From positions 60,110 to 124,109 of the forward strand of contig MKVZ01000017.1 of NCBI GenBank assembly GCA_001898995.1: a stretch of 64,000 nt of DNA, in the 5' to 3' direction. Source of the DNA: Rhizobiales bacterium 63-22. Lineage in GTDB: Bacteria; Pseudomonadota; Alphaproteobacteria; Rhizobiales; Rhizobiaceae. A program made the position numbers and the translations under genes. The notes beneath the pieces were generated by a model. The model worked only from the letters and a program-made list of their open reading frames with translations. It was not told where the DNA came from and searched no databases. The first letter of the stretch is position 1, and each line of letters opens with the position of its first letter. Below, piece by piece: positions 55,193 to 63,851 of this stretch.

Positions 55193-56593
55193 TCAGAGCG
55201 GCAGGCCCAGCCACTTCCGGCAGTCCGTCAAAGCGCGGGCGGAGAATGCCTGTTTCTTGGCGATTGTCTTTTCCTTGCCGCGCAGGCGCTTGCCTTCCGG
55301 TTTCGGTACCTCGACCGGCGGGAAAAGGCCGAAATTGACGTTCATCGGCTGGAAGGAACGCTTGCCCGGTTCCTCCCCGTCGGCGACGATATGGCCGCCG
55401 GTGATATGGCCGAGCAGCGCGCCGAAAGCGGTGGTGGGCGGCGGCGGGGATGCTGTCTGTCCGCGTTTTTCTGCGGCAGTGAAACGCCCGGCCAGCAGGC
55501 CGATGGCTGCCGATTCGACATAGCCCTCGCAGCCCGTCACCTGACCGGCGAAGCGCAGGGTGGGCTGCGATTTCAGCCGCAGCACCGGATCGAGCAGCAC
55601 GGGCGAATTGAGATAGGTGTTGCGGTGCAGTCCGCCGAGACGGGCGAATTCGGCATTCTCCAGTCCCGGAATCATGCGGAAAATCTCTGCCTGCGCGCCG
55701 TATTTCAACTTGGTCTGGAAACCGACCATATTGTAGAGCGTGCCGAGCGCATTGTCCTGCCGCAACTGCACCACCGCATAGGGTTTGACCGTCGGGTTAT
55801 GCGCATTGGTGAGGCCCATGGGCTTCATGGGGCCGTGGCGCAGGGTTTCCGGTCCGCGTTCGGCCATGACCTCGATCGGCAGGCAGCCGTCGAAATAGGG
55901 CGTACCTTCCCATTCCTTGAAATCGGTCTTGTCGCCCGCAATGAGCGCGGCCACGAAAGCCTCGTACTGCTCCCTCATCATCGGGCAGTTGATATAGTCC
56001 TTGCCGGTGCCGCCGGGGCCGACCTTGTCATAGCGCGACTGAAACCAGCACACGTCCATGTCGATGGAATCGAAATGAACGATGGGCGCGATGGCGTCGA
56101 AGAAGGCGAGCGCGTCGGCGCCCGTCCCGGCGCGGATGGCCTCGGCGAGCGCGGGCGCGGTCAGGGGGCCGGTGGCGACGATGGTCGTGCCCCATTCCGC
56201 CGGCGGGAGGCCGGCGATCTCGCCGCGCTCGATCGTTACCAGCGGGTGTGCCGCGAGCTTCGCGGTCACGGCCTGCGAGAAGCCCTCGCGGTCCACGGCG
56301 AGCGCGCCGCCCGCCGGAACCTGATGCGCATCGGCCGAGGCCATGATCAGCGAGCCGGCAAGGCGCATTTCCGCGTGCAGCACGCCCACGGCGTTGGTTT
56401 GGGCGTCGTCGGAACGAAACGAGTTGGAGCAGACCAGTTCGGCGAGCTGGTCGGTTCTGTGGGCGTCGGTGCCGCGCACGGGGCGCATTTCGTGCAATAT
56501 CACCGGCACGCCGGCCTCGGCGATCTGCCATGCGGCTTCGGAGCCGGCAAGGCCGCCGCCAACGATGTGAACAGGGGAGATGTCTTGTGTCAT
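55193..56593 (-). CDS. trmFO: Methylenetetrahydrofolate--tRNA-(uracil-5-)-methyltransferase TrmFO
   Basis: 466-residue FAD-dependent enzyme that forms m5U54 in tRNA using methylenetetrahydrofolate. [24 protein letters not shown] is the Rossmann motif; [24 protein letters not shown] and [14 protein letters not shown] are family-specific, with the catalytic Cys region. ATG at 56593 gives the normal length; open codons further upstream are not needed. Confidence 0.94.
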   Translation of the reverse strand: MTQDISPVHIVGGGLAGSEAAWQIAEAGVPVILHEMRPVRGTDAHRTDQLAELVCSNSFRSDDAQTNAVGVLHAEMRLAGSLIMASADAHQVPAGGALAVDREGFSQAVTAKLAAHPLVTIERGEIAGLPPAEWGTTIVATGPLTAPALAEAIRAGTGADALAFFDAIAPIVHFDSIDMDVCWFQSRYDKVGPGGTGKDYINCPMMREQYEAFVAALIAGDKTDFKEWEGTPYFDGCLPIEVMAERGPETLRHGPMKPMGLTNAHNPTVKPYAVVQLRQDNALGTLYNMVGFQTKLKYGAQAEIFRMIPGLENAEFARLGGLHRNTYLNSPVLLDPVLRLKSQPTLRFAGQVTGCEGYVESAAIGLLAGRFTAAEKRGQTASPPPPTTAFGALLGHITGGHIVADGEEPGKRSFQPMNVNFGLFPPVEVPKPEGKRLRGKEKTIAKKQAFSARALTDCRKWLGLPL

Positions 56594-56680
56594 GGCCTTC
56601 CCATATCGCCTTTGCCGGCGGCCTTCAATGTCGATGAAGAGTGGGGGCGATGAAGAAGTGGGGGAACTCCAAAAACAAAT

Positions 56681-56711
56681 GGCACCCGTCGCGGGAGGAG
56701 CGACGGATGCC
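56681..56711 (-). ncRNA. CCUCCUCCC-type ('cuckoo'/CcsR-like) small RNA hairpin, fourth in order
   Basis: Stem GGCA-CCGTCG / CGACGG-TGCC with a loop that reads CUCCUCCC on the minus strand. It is the most distal of four such hairpins downstream of the DUF1127 gene and the least perfect in motif (eight of nine bases). Confidence 0.65.
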
Positions 56712-56720
56712 ATTATTGCA

Positions 56721-56750
56721 AGACCGGCAGGGAGGAGGAAAAGCCGGTCT
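56721..56750 (-). ncRNA. CCUCCUCCC-type small RNA hairpin, third in order
   Basis: AGACCGGC (56721-56728) pairs perfectly with GCCGGTCT (56743-56750). The loop carries CCUCCUCCC (complement of 56730-56738). Confidence 0.75.
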
Positions 56751-56755
56751 CAGTC

Positions 56756-56785
56756 GCGGAACCCTTGGGAGGAGGATGGTTCCGC
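56756..56785 (-). ncRNA. CCUCCUCCC-type small RNA hairpin, second in order
   Basis: GCGGAACC (56756-56763) pairs perfectly with GGTTCCGC (56778-56785). The loop carries CCUCCUCCC (complement of 56767-56775). Confidence 0.75.
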
Positions 56786-56790
56786 AACAC

Positions 56791-56825
56791 GCCCGACCCG
56801 ATGGGAGGAGGAGTTCGGGTCAGGC
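56791..56825 (-). ncRNA. CCUCCUCCC-type small RNA hairpin, first in order
   Basis: GACCCGA (56795-56801) pairs with TCGGGTC (56815-56821), extended by GCC/GGC after one mismatch. The loop carries CCUCCUCCC (complement of 56803-56811). It starts 22 bp after the DUF1127 stop, so processing from the same transcript is likely. Confidence 0.75.
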
Positions 56826-56847
56826 GAAGCTCGTAATTCAGAGCCGC

Positions 56848-56994
56848 TTAGCGGGCCTTGGCCTGACGGGCGACAAAGGGAATGTCGGCGCGGGAGATGC
56901 CGAGGTCGTTCAGTTCGCGGGTCGAGAGCATGTTCAGTTCGTTGACCGTCTCGCGATAGCGGCGCCAGTTGTTGTAAGAGCGGATCAGGTTCAT
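56848..56994 (-). CDS. DUF1127 domain-containing small protein
   Basis: 48 residues, MNLIRSYNNWRRYRETVNEL then LSTRELNDLGISRADIPF, the DUF1127 pattern, with nine arginines. Members are small RNA-binding-like proteins; in Rhodobacter sphaeroides the DUF1127 gene upstream of the CcsR RNAs (CcaF1) affects their maturation. Four CCUCCUCCC hairpins follow here in the same orientation, so the gene and RNAs probably form one stress-responsive transcript. An AAGGAATAA stretch precedes the ATG. Confidence 0.88.
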   Translation of the reverse strand: MNLIRSYNNWRRYRETVNELNMLSTRELNDLGISRADIPFVARQAKAR

Positions 56995-57060
56995 TGTCTT
57001 ATTCCTTCAATTCAGTGGGTGTCGGGCGGTTCGGCCCGTTCATCTCGTTTGTTGCCCCTC

Positions 57061-57089
57061 ATATAGACCTGTCCTTTTGCGAGTTGCAG
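57061..57089 (-). promoter_or_regulatory. Putative promoter of the DUF1127/small-RNA transcript
   Basis: On the minus strand, CTGCAA (57089-57084) and CTATAT (57066-57061) are 17 bp apart and about 70 bp before the DUF1127 start. The pair is loosely compatible with RpoH-type promoters (CTTGAA / CCATAT-like), the class that drives CcsR RNAs elsewhere; the match is not strong. Confidence 0.35.
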
Positions 57090-57246
57090 AGCCGAGTTTG
57101 CATAGCTGCCCTGCGGGCGCCGCAATACGATTTAAACCGATTAGACTGGTGCGGCACAAATTTGCCGCAAACCGATTTGAGACAAGGGCAGGTTTCCTAT
57201 ATGTTCTCATGCGTTACGATTCCGGCCCGATCATTCAGGAGCTGTC

Positions 57247-58377
57247 TTGTCATTTTCCATTTCCGTTGAACGGCTGATCGCGCGCTGGCGGCAAGAGGGG
57301 CTGATCGACGCCGATACCGCGGCGCGTCTCAATGCCGATCTCCAGAAGCGTTCCTCCGGGTTCAGCCTCGGAACCGTTCTGGCCACGCTGGGCGGGCTCC
57401 TGCTGGGTGCTGCGGTCATCATGCTGGTGGCGGCCAACTGGCAGGAGATGCCGCGCCTCATGCGCATCGGCCTCATCTTCGTGCTGATCTGGATCGGCTA
57501 TCTCGGCGGCGCATGGCGGCAGGCGCGAGGCGACCGGCTGTTTTCCTCGGCGCTCTATGTGCTCGGCGCGGCATCCTTCGGCGGAGGGATCGCGCTTATC
57601 GGGCAGATGTATCACCTGTCGGGCGATATCCATATGGCAGCGTTATATTGGGTGCTCGGGGTTCTGGCCTCGGCATTCCTCCTCCGCGCGCCGGTGCTTG
57701 CGGCCAGCGGTGCCGGCGTCGCCTGCTTCTATCTTTCCACCTTCGTCTTCGAATCGACAGGCCCGCAGGGGCCGGCCTATCATTGGGCCGGGCCGCTTCT
57801 GCTCGGGGTCGGCGTGGCGGCAGCGCTCTTCACACGCTCGCGCGTGGCCGCCCATTTCTGGGCGTTGTTCGCGATAGGCTGGGCCTTGATGCTTTATGGC
57901 GAACGGGAAAGCAGGGCCGTTCTGGACGGGATGATCGCCGTCGGGCTGGTGCTGATCTTCGCCGACGCTTTCGCGCGGGACATATGGCAGCGGCTTACGC
58001 GCTTTGCCGGGCCGCTTGCCGCCTATGGCCTGCTTCTGGCATTTTTTGCGCTGGCAACCCTGCAATTCGACGATATGTTTTCCTTTTCCGGCGGTTCCGC
58101 GAGACTTGATCGCGACGTTATCTATGGCGCGCTGATCATCGCGCTTTCAGTCGTGGCGATCGCGCTCTGCGGGCGCGGAAACGGGGGCCTTCGCATTGTC
58201 GCCTATGTGGGTTTCTCAATCGAACTGCTTTATCTCGCCTCGGCTACGGTCGGCACGATCATCGGAACATCGGGCTTCTTCCTGACCGCAGGCATTCTGG
58301 TGCTGCTGCTGGCGGTCCTCGTACGTCGCATGGAAAAACGTTTCGCCGGCATGCGCGACGCGGAGGGCCGGACATGA
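57247..58377 (+). CDS. DUF2157 domain-containing membrane protein
   Basis: 376 residues: a cytoplasmic N-terminus (SVERLIARWRQEGLIDADTAARLNADL) that is the DUF2157 signature, followed by about ten hydrophobic helices. The start is TTG at 57247 with AGGAG six bases upstream. It overlaps the GDYXXLXY gene by 4 bp; the two families usually occur together. Function unknown. Confidence 0.85.
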   Translation: MSFSISVERLIARWRQEGLIDADTAARLNADLQKRSSGFSLGTVLATLGGLLLGAAVIMLVAANWQEMPRLMRIGLIFVLIWIGYLGGAWRQARGDRLFSSALYVLGAASFGGGIALIGQMYHLSGDIHMAALYWVLGVLASAFLLRAPVLAASGAGVACFYLSTFVFESTGPQGPAYHWAGPLLLGVGVAAALFTRSRVAAHFWALFAIGWALMLYGERESRAVLDGMIAVGLVLIFADAFARDIWQRLTRFAGPLAAYGLLLAFFALATLQFDDMFSFSGGSARLDRDVIYGALIIALSVVAIALCGRGNGGLRIVAYVGFSIELLYLASATVGTIIGTSGFFLTAGILVLLLAVLVRRMEKRFAGMRDAEGRT

Positions 58378-58940
58378 TGAAACCGAAATGGCTCTATGTC
58401 GGTGCGGTGGCGGCGGCGCTGCTGCAGAGCGGCGTTCTCTATGCGGGTATCGAGCGGCGCGCATCGATCCTGCGCTCGGGCCGTGAAATCGTGTTGCAAA
58501 CGGAGCCGGTCGATCCGCGTGACCTGATGCGCGGCGATTACGTCGCGCTCGGCTATGACATTTCAAGCGTTATGCGCAAGGATATCGCCGGTAAGCCGGA
58601 GGGCGATTCCCGTACCGTCTATGTGGCGGTGAAGCCGGATGCGAACGGCATATGGCGCTTTTCGCGCGCCGCTTTCCGTCCTTTCGACGATCTGGCGGCG
58701 GATGAGGTCCAGCTTCGCGGCCGGTCCGCCTATCCGATTTCGGACGAGACGGATGCGAAAATCTGGCTCACCTTCGGCATCGAACGCTATTATGTGCCTG
58801 AAGGGCAGGGACATCCGATCGAGGACAGCGAACGCGCGCATCGTATCACGGCGGTCGTGGCCGTGAATGCGGCGGGTACAGCCGTCCTCAAGGCGCTGCG
58901 CGAGGACGGGCGGCAACTTTATGAGGAGCCGCTTTACTGA
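58374..58940 (+). CDS. GDYXXLXY domain-containing protein
   Basis: 188 residues with an N-terminal membrane anchor (WLYVGAVAAALLQSGVLYAG) and the name-giving motif RGDYVALGYDIS near residue 53. The later segment FGIERYYVPEGQG is the second conserved motif of the family. It is translationally coupled to the DUF2157 gene and likely forms an envelope complex with it; function unknown. Confidence 0.88.
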   Translation: MMKPKWLYVGAVAAALLQSGVLYAGIERRASILRSGREIVLQTEPVDPRDLMRGDYVALGYDISSVMRKDIAGKPEGDSRTVYVAVKPDANGIWRFSRAAFRPFDDLAADEVQLRGRSAYPISDETDAKIWLTFGIERYYVPEGQGHPIEDSERAHRITAVVAVNAAGTAVLKALREDGRQLYEEPLY

Positions 58941-59092
58941 ATGGCCGGAAAGACCGCCAAACAATGCCGGGCATGCGGCTTTTTTCCTTTGAACCGGCAA
59001 AATTGGATGATATAGAGACGCGCGCTTTCGAGGGCGGTTCTCTATCTGAAACGGATATGGTGCGTTCGGTGGGATGCGCTTCGGTTCGGAAA

Positions 59093-59175
59093 GCGGATGT
59101 GGCGAAACTGGTAGACGCACCAGATTTAGGTTCTGGCGGGAAACCGTGGGGGTTCGAGTCCCTCCATCCGCACCA
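59093..59175 (+). tRNA. tRNA-Leu (anticodon TAG)
   Basis: The acceptor stem GCGGATG pairs with CATCCGC, the anticodon arm is CCAGA-TTTAGGT-TCTGG with TAG at the normal position, a long variable arm follows as in class II tRNAs, the T-arm has GTTCGAGTC, and CCA is encoded (59173-59175). An integrase gene begins 147 bp downstream, making the 3' end a likely attachment site. Confidence 0.96.
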
Positions 59176-59321
59176 TGAAAATCCGCTGTTTTTTCATGTA
59201 ACTTATTGAATATAAATAGTTATCAGCACTGCCTAAAATTCCTGATTTGCAAATTTACCGGGAATTGTGATACATACCGCGCCACAAAGTGAGATTTTTC
59301 ACGCTGCTTTAAGGTGCGTTT

Positions 59322-60683
59322 ATGGGATGGATTCCGTCAAAAAAAGACCCTGACCGGTTTCTGTTTCTACGGTCCGGGAATTATTATTATCGCCGGCGCG
59401 TTCCCGGCAATATTGCTCACCTCGACGAACGTTCTCCCACCATCCGCACAAGCCTGAAGACGGATGATCTCGCCTTGGCGCGCTCCAAGCGGGATCTGAT
59501 GGAAGAGGCCGATAATATCCTCTGGGCGTCGATGGTCCTCAATGAGCCGCGAGATCCGGCACGCGCTCGCTATGAGGCGGCCATGCGCCGCGTCGAGGCC
59601 CTCGGGCTCACCTACCGCTCCTCTCATGCCATGGCGTCGCATTCGTCGCTCGAAGAGATCGTCTCGCGCCTGGAGACAGTCGCCAGTCAGCGCCTGCCGC
59701 AGGAACTGGCGCAGGGCGTGGCCGGCATGATCCCGGTGCCGGCCGTTACTGTGGGCAAGGCGTTCGAAATTTACTGCGATGAGATCGTCCCGGACGAGCT
59801 GGTGAACAAGAGTGCCGTTCAAAAGGCGCAATGGAAAAAGGTGAAGCTCCGAGCTGTCAATAATTTCATCGCGCTGGTGACCGACAAGGCGATGTCGGAC
59901 ATCACACGCGACGACGCCATGAAGCTCTATCGCCACTGGCTGGAGCGCATCGCGCCGAAGGAAGGAAAACCCACGCATTCGGCTTCGTCAGGCAACCGCG
60001 ACATCGGCAATATGCGCGTCCTATACGATTCGTATTTCGGTTACATCGGCGAGGAAAACCGGCAGAATCCTTTTGCCCGCCTGAATTTCTCGACGAAGAA
60101 AAAGCGATCGCGGCCGCCATTCCCGCGCGACTGGCTGACCGGTACCATCATGAAGCCCGGAAATCTCGCCACGCTCAACGAAGAGGCGAGGGGTATTGCC
60201 CTGGCGCTGATCGAGACAGGCGCGCGGCCGAGCGAGTTGGCGAACCTATCACCATCAGCAATCCGCCTGTCACATAAGGTGCCGCACATCGCGATCGAGC
60301 CGCGCGACGATCCCGATGATCCGCGTGAGATCAAGACATCGTCCTCGGAGCGTCTGGTTCCGCTCGTTGGCGTGGCCCTTGCTGTATTCCGAAGGCATAA
60401 GGACGGATTCCCGAGGTACCGAAATCGCGAGAACGATCTGTCCGCCACACTGAATAAGTATTTCAAAGAAAATGGGCTGTTTCCGACGCCGCAGCATAAA
60501 ATCTATTCATTCCGGCACTCCTTCGAGGACCGTATGAAAGAAGCCAATCTGGATGACGAACTGCGCCGGCTGCTCATGGGGCATACGATCGAGCGCCCGC
60601 GCTATGGTATGGGTGGTTCGCTCGAATGGCGGCAAAAGGAACTGAAAAAGATTGCGTTGCCGTTCAGTCCGACAATCGTATAA
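59322..60683 (+). CDS. int: Site-specific tyrosine recombinase (phage-type integrase)
   Basis: 453 residues. The N-terminal WIPSKKDPDRFLFLRSGNYYYRRRVP is the DUF6538-type arm region; the catalytic domain shows ETGARPSELANL (first Arg), then SFRHSFEDRM (His and second Arg, spaced differently from the canonical H-x-x-R), LLMGH and a Tyr in RYGMG. Integration into the adjacent tRNA-Leu is inferred from position. Confidence 0.9.
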   Translation: MGWIPSKKDPDRFLFLRSGNYYYRRRVPGNIAHLDERSPTIRTSLKTDDLALARSKRDLMEEADNILWASMVLNEPRDPARARYEAAMRRVEALGLTYRSSHAMASHSSLEEIVSRLETVASQRLPQELAQGVAGMIPVPAVTVGKAFEIYCDEIVPDELVNKSAVQKAQWKKVKLRAVNNFIALVTDKAMSDITRDDAMKLYRHWLERIAPKEGKPTHSASSGNRDIGNMRVLYDSYFGYIGEENRQNPFARLNFSTKKKRSRPPFPRDWLTGTIMKPGNLATLNEEARGIALALIETGARPSELANLSPSAIRLSHKVPHIAIEPRDDPDDPREIKTSSSERLVPLVGVALAVFRRHKDGFPRYRNRENDLSATLNKYFKENGLFPTPQHKIYSFRHSFEDRMKEANLDDELRRLLMGHTIERPRYGMGGSLEWRQKELKKIALPFSPTIV

Positions 60684-60708
60684 CTTATAAGGATGGGTGT
60701 TGAATATC

Positions 60709-60939
60709 TCACTCCCTTTCCCGCAGTGCGGCGCGGCCTGCGCCGGTGATGCTCCAAGAGCGTCGCAGGATCGTTGTTTCACCAGTCGCCGGACGCCAAA
60801 TCGCTCCGACAAGGCCGCGATTCTCAAGGCTGGCAATGGTCTGCGGTGATATGCCCAAATCACGCCAGAATTTACCGGATTTGCGAGGGGCCGTCTCTAT
60901 TTGAGCGAGAGCATGCTTTTGTAGGTCTGTCAGCTTCAT
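60709..60939 (-). CDS. Small winged-helix-like phage protein
   Basis: 76 residues. LTDLQKHALAQI, then SPQTIASLENRGLVGAIWRP and ILRRSWSITGAGRAALRE read like a single winged-helix domain, possibly a regulator. ATG at 60939 lies within an ATGA overlap with the upstream gene. It is the last gene of the minus-strand string and converges with the integrase. No specific family recognised. Confidence 0.65.
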   Translation of the reverse strand: MKLTDLQKHALAQIETAPRKSGKFWRDLGISPQTIASLENRGLVGAIWRPATGETTILRRSWSITGAGRAALRERE

Positions 60940-61226
60940 TCGCTCTGCTCCCCAAGTGGTGACGCTGCGAGCATCGTTTTCCACGTAGCTCGGCTATTCC
61001 CGTAGATACTGTTACCCGGCCTGCGGGCATTTTTACTGGCCTCAATCATCGCGTCGCTTGGCTCCGCTATCTCGGCGCGGATGGTGTCGATGGCGGCTTT
61101 GGCGTGAAGCTCGTAGCCCTGCCAATCTCTTGAAACCCGCTGTTGTTCGATGGCTTCGGGATCACCCATGCTGCCAACGCGCCGGCTAATCGCCTTGGCC
61201 ACCTTCTCGATCAGGTCAGTTGTCAT
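60936..61226 (-). CDS. Hypothetical phage-type protein
   Basis: 96 residues (MTTDLIEKVAKAISRRVGS start) with GYELHAKAAIDTIRAEIAEPSDAMIEASKNA, a segment common in small prophage proteins of Rhizobiales. ATG at 61226 has GGAGG. It overlaps the preceding gene by 11 bp and the next by 4. Confidence 0.65.
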   Translation of the reverse strand: MTTDLIEKVAKAISRRVGSMGDPEAIEQQRVSRDWQGYELHAKAAIDTIRAEIAEPSDAMIEASKNARRPGNSIYGNSRATWKTMLAASPLGEQSE

Positions 61227-61401
61227 GGTGGGCCTCCGCACTCAAATCATAGAATTTTTCGTCGCTCCAGCATCTGGTAAGCGCCCGACGAAACTCATCT
61301 CGAATTTTCTTGCGCGTTGCCGCAATCGTTCGATCCGACTGCATTTCCCGTTCTTTCATCTGCTCGCGGATAAACCGCATGGCGTGTCGCGTCTGGTTCA
61401 T
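61216..61401 (-). CDS. Short basic hypothetical protein
   Basis: 61 residues, predicted helical and rich in Arg/Lys/Glu (RFIREQMKEREMQSDRT; RKKIRDEFRRALTRCW). It is coupled to the upstream gene by an ATGA overlap. No function can be assigned. Confidence 0.55.
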   Translation of the reverse strand: MNQTRHAMRFIREQMKEREMQSDRTIAATRKKIRDEFRRALTRCWSDEKFYDLSAEAHHDN

Positions 61402-61766
61402 GACCGTTCCGCCTCCTTCGCGCGCACGATGGCGAGGACAAGGGCGATGGCGGGCAACTTGTGATAGCCGTATTGTTCCATATCGGCGGGATATGGTTGG
61501 ATACCGGGCCAGACATTTCCCTGAAATTCCATAGCGTCTTGACCGTCATCGCCCTGAGTGATGCCCCAATGCCACCCCAGCAGCACCCTTTGCGCCAGCG
61601 TCACGGCGGCGTCGAGGGAGGTAGTGTATGGCTTGGGCGTCCGGATAATGTTGCCTTTGGTCCAGCCTTCGCCGGGTGCTTCGCCGAAATACTCGGCGAT
61701 CATCGAGTCCAGTTCCTGGCTCCCGGCCTCGGCTTGTCCTAGGGCGTGGATAAGGTCGTTCACCAT
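61398..61766 (-). CDS. Hypothetical phage-type protein
   Basis: 122 residues. LDSMIAEYFGEAP, PYTTSLDAAVTLAQRV and the C-terminal LPAIALVLAIVRAKE match a family often seen in prophages of alphaproteobacteria, where the central Y-T-x-S-x-D-A-A segment is conserved. It overlaps its neighbours by 7 and 4 bp. Function unknown. Confidence 0.65.
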   Translation of the reverse strand: MVNDLIHALGQAEAGSQELDSMIAEYFGEAPGEGWTKGNIIRTPKPYTTSLDAAVTLAQRVLLGWHWGITQGDDGQDAMEFQGNVWPGIQPYPADMEQYGYHKLPAIALVLAIVRAKEAERS

Positions 61767-62032
61767 AAATCCTCCAAATAGAGTTCCGGGCGACCGGCAG
61801 TGTTGCGAAGCAATTGACCGGCGCGATATGCAATCTGGTAGGCTTCGACGCGATTGACGAAACGCCCTGTCGAGGTCAGGAAGCCTTGTTTTTCAGGATG
61901 CACGAGCGCATTTTCAAAGCCCATGACGAAGATCATGGATTTCAGAATGGTGTCATGCCGTGCAGGCGGCGGAAGGCTGATCGTTGCGCCGTGATAGACG
62001 GCAGCGGCGACAATGCGTTCGTTCTCGACCAT
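61760..62032 (-). CDS. Hypothetical phage-type protein
   Basis: 90 residues; HGATISLPPPARHDTILKSM, QGFLTSTGRFVNRVEAYQIA and a C-terminal ELYLEDLW are the hallmarks of a common prophage protein family without known function. ATG at 62032 has GGAGG seven bases upstream; a GTG just before it is also possible. Confidence 0.7.
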   Translation of the reverse strand: MVENERIVAAAVYHGATISLPPPARHDTILKSMIFVMGFENALVHPEKQGFLTSTGRFVNRVEAYQIAYRAGQLLRNTAGRPELYLEDLW

Positions 62033-62535
62033 CACCGCCCCTCCTTACCGGCGAGGGCTTGGCGGGCTGCTAGAAAAGCGGACGGACCGAACCAGTCTTT
62101 GATACGGTCATTCTGGCAAGCCGCTTCTGTCCATCCGTTTTCATCAGCCCATGGCTCGCCTGCAATTTCCGCAAAAGGCTCAAGCGCCTTCTTCGCCGCC
62201 GCAAGTTGGGCTTCGAGGGTTTCGACGCGCTTCCGATAATTGTCGCGATCATCAATTACTTGATGCAATAACTCATCGTGAGCATCAAACTGCGCCTCCA
62301 ACTTCCTAATCCGTGCATCCTTCGCCGCCAATAGTTCATTAGCCCGATCTCTCCGGCAGCAAGGTATTTGAAGCGGATCGCCATGGTCGAAATCTTGGCG
62401 CGAAATCATCTCGCCGGTGGCGAGGTTGATCCCGCCCACCGTCACAAGCCCGTCGCCGGCGTTGTCTCTCACGGATGAGGATTTTTGATTGTCAACGGGG
62501 CTTGTGTTGCATGGGCTATGGTCAATCGGCGGCAT
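62032..62535 (-). CDS. Coiled-coil phage protein (Ead/Ea22-like)
   Basis: 167 residues with a central coiled coil (AKDARIRKLEAQFDAHDELL, then RVETLEAQLAAAKKALEPFAE) and a C-terminal WTEAACQNDRIKDWFGPSAF segment. ATG at 62535 is fixed by AGGAGG; the frame is open further upstream but overlaps the DUF1643 gene. Similar proteins are variable accessory products of prophages. Confidence 0.65.
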   Translation of the reverse strand: MPPIDHSPCNTSPVDNQKSSSVRDNAGDGLVTVGGINLATGEMISRQDFDHGDPLQIPCCRRDRANELLAAKDARIRKLEAQFDAHDELLHQVIDDRDNYRKRVETLEAQLAAAKKALEPFAEIAGEPWADENGWTEAACQNDRIKDWFGPSAFLAARQALAGKEGR

Positions 62536-63049
62536 GCTGGCCTCCTTCTGTCGGGCGGGTGGCGTCTCGGAAGCGGACAAGGGGCGTATTGTAGCCGAGC
62601 ATAAGCGGGTGAGCGGGATCGCCGCTGGCAGTCGTGCCGAATGCCATAACCGGCTTGTTAAACCGGTACAGGAAAGCAAGTACACCGGGGATATGCCTGC
62701 GCAAATGCGGCGGTAGCTTATTCCGGCTCCCCCAACACGGCACCAAAACATCGGCTTCCGCACATATGATCCCCATATGGTCCTGATTATCCGGGCCGAC
62801 AGGATTACCGACATATGCCAGTTCCTTTACGTCCGTCGCTCGATAGGCAAAGACGTTACCAACGATAAAGCGCGATCCGCCCCATGCCGTGACGAAGCCG
62901 CGCCACTTTCGTACGGTCGCATCGTCCTTCACGTCGTCGGCGGTTGACGGGTTGATGCCGAAAAAGGCGTACACCGGACCGCTGGCCATGGACACATGCC
63001 TGTCGAGTCGGTAGCGATAGCGCCCGCAAGATGACAGCACCGCGCTCAT
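62522..63049 (-). CDS. DUF1643 domain-containing protein
   Basis: 175 residues. YAFFGINPSTADDVKDDATVRKWRGFVTAWGG and the later NVFAYRATDVKEL are diagnostic of DUF1643, a family frequent in phages and mobile elements. Biochemical function is not established. It overlaps both neighbours. Confidence 0.85.
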   Translation of the reverse strand: MSAVLSSCGRYRYRLDRHVSMASGPVYAFFGINPSTADDVKDDATVRKWRGFVTAWGGSRFIVGNVFAYRATDVKELAYVGNPVGPDNQDHMGIICAEADVLVPCWGSRNKLPPHLRRHIPGVLAFLYRFNKPVMAFGTTASGDPAHPLMLGYNTPLVRFRDATRPTEGGQHAAD

Positions 63050-63459
63050 TTCGCCACCTCAGACGATGCCCGCACCTGCGGGGCAGGAGGGAGGGGACGC
63101 CAGTGGGTGGGTTGGAATTCGTAGTCGCCGCAATCTATTTCGTCTGTGAGCCATGCTTGAACAGATGGGTGCACATACCAGTGGGCTTTAACGACTATGT
63201 TGCCCTTTTCAGTACTGCATGGCCAAGCTAAAAACTCGCTTCCATCCTTCGGTGCGCTCTCAATCGTCCGCCATTCCTCCCGCGCCGGGGATGACAGGGC
63301 GACAATCGTATCCTCAAGGTTCTTCCGAGCAGCGCGGTATTCTTCGCTCGCGTAGGCTATGACCGCGCTGTCGTATCCTTCATTTTCTTGCCAGCCCCAT
63401 ACTTTTGCGGCTTCGTCAAAGCGATCGATTGCCTGCACAGCTGCTTCTGGGATGGTCAT
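63046..63459 (-). CDS. DUF551-like phage protein
   Basis: 137 residues. The C-terminal half has EEWRTIESAPKDGSEFLAWP followed by QPTHWRPLPPAP, the DUF551-type pattern found in many phage accessory proteins. ATG at 63459 has GGAGGT. It overlaps its neighbours by 4 bp each. Confidence 0.7.
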   Translation of the reverse strand: MTIPEAAVQAIDRFDEAAKVWGWQENEGYDSAVIAYASEEYRAARKNLEDTIVALSSPAREEWRTIESAPKDGSEFLAWPCSTEKGNIVVKAHWYVHPSVQAWLTDEIDCGDYEFQPTHWRPLPPAPQVRASSEVAK

Positions 63460-63851
63460 AGCTGGACCTCCGGCTCGATATATTCGGCGTTTCTGGTTCT
63501 GGTGAAAGCCCAAGGCACAAAGCGAAGGCCATGCGCTTCCTGCCATTCATCGCAGGCTTTACGAAGGCGAGCTGTCAGATCGGCGCATTGATCGCCCGTT
63601 ACATCGAACAGAGATTCACTGCTTTCGGGGTCACATAGATCATAGGCGCGCTCCTCAGCCTCTTCGAGAATGTTATCAGCCCCGATGTAATCGGCCAGAC
63701 GAATATCATCCTTTACGGCCTCAACAAGGTGGAAGCCTTCATACCCATACCCCTGAGCTTCTTCGATTGCTTCCTCTCGGGTATCGCACGGGCCGATGGT
63801 GAATACTTCGTCGTCTGGGCCTGCGTACCATTTCCAGTTCTTGTCGCTCAT
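63456..63851 (-). CDS. Acidic hypothetical phage-type protein
   Basis: 131 residues, strongly acidic: KWYAGPDDEVFTIGPCDTRE, then a central DNILEEAEERAYDL. The C-terminus (RLRKACDEWQEAHGL and FTRTRNAEYIE) recurs in prophage proteins. ATG at 63851 has AGAAGGA. Function unknown. Confidence 0.65.
   Translation of the reverse strand: MSDKNWKWYAGPDDEVFTIGPCDTREEAIEEAQGYGYEGFHLVEAVKDDIRLADYIGADNILEEAEERAYDLCDPESSESLFDVTGDQCADLTARLRKACDEWQEAHGLRFVPWAFTRTRNAEYIEPEVQL

Noticed and set aside
56681..56825. Repeated GGGAGGAGG words as a possible CRISPR-like or tandem repeat
   Set aside because: The words are too short, the spacing is set by individual inverted repeats, and they lie in hairpin loops; small RNAs explain them better.
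58964..59209. Open frame of 81 codons overlapping tRNA-Leu
   Set aside because: It runs through the tRNA gene and has no ribosome site or similarity.
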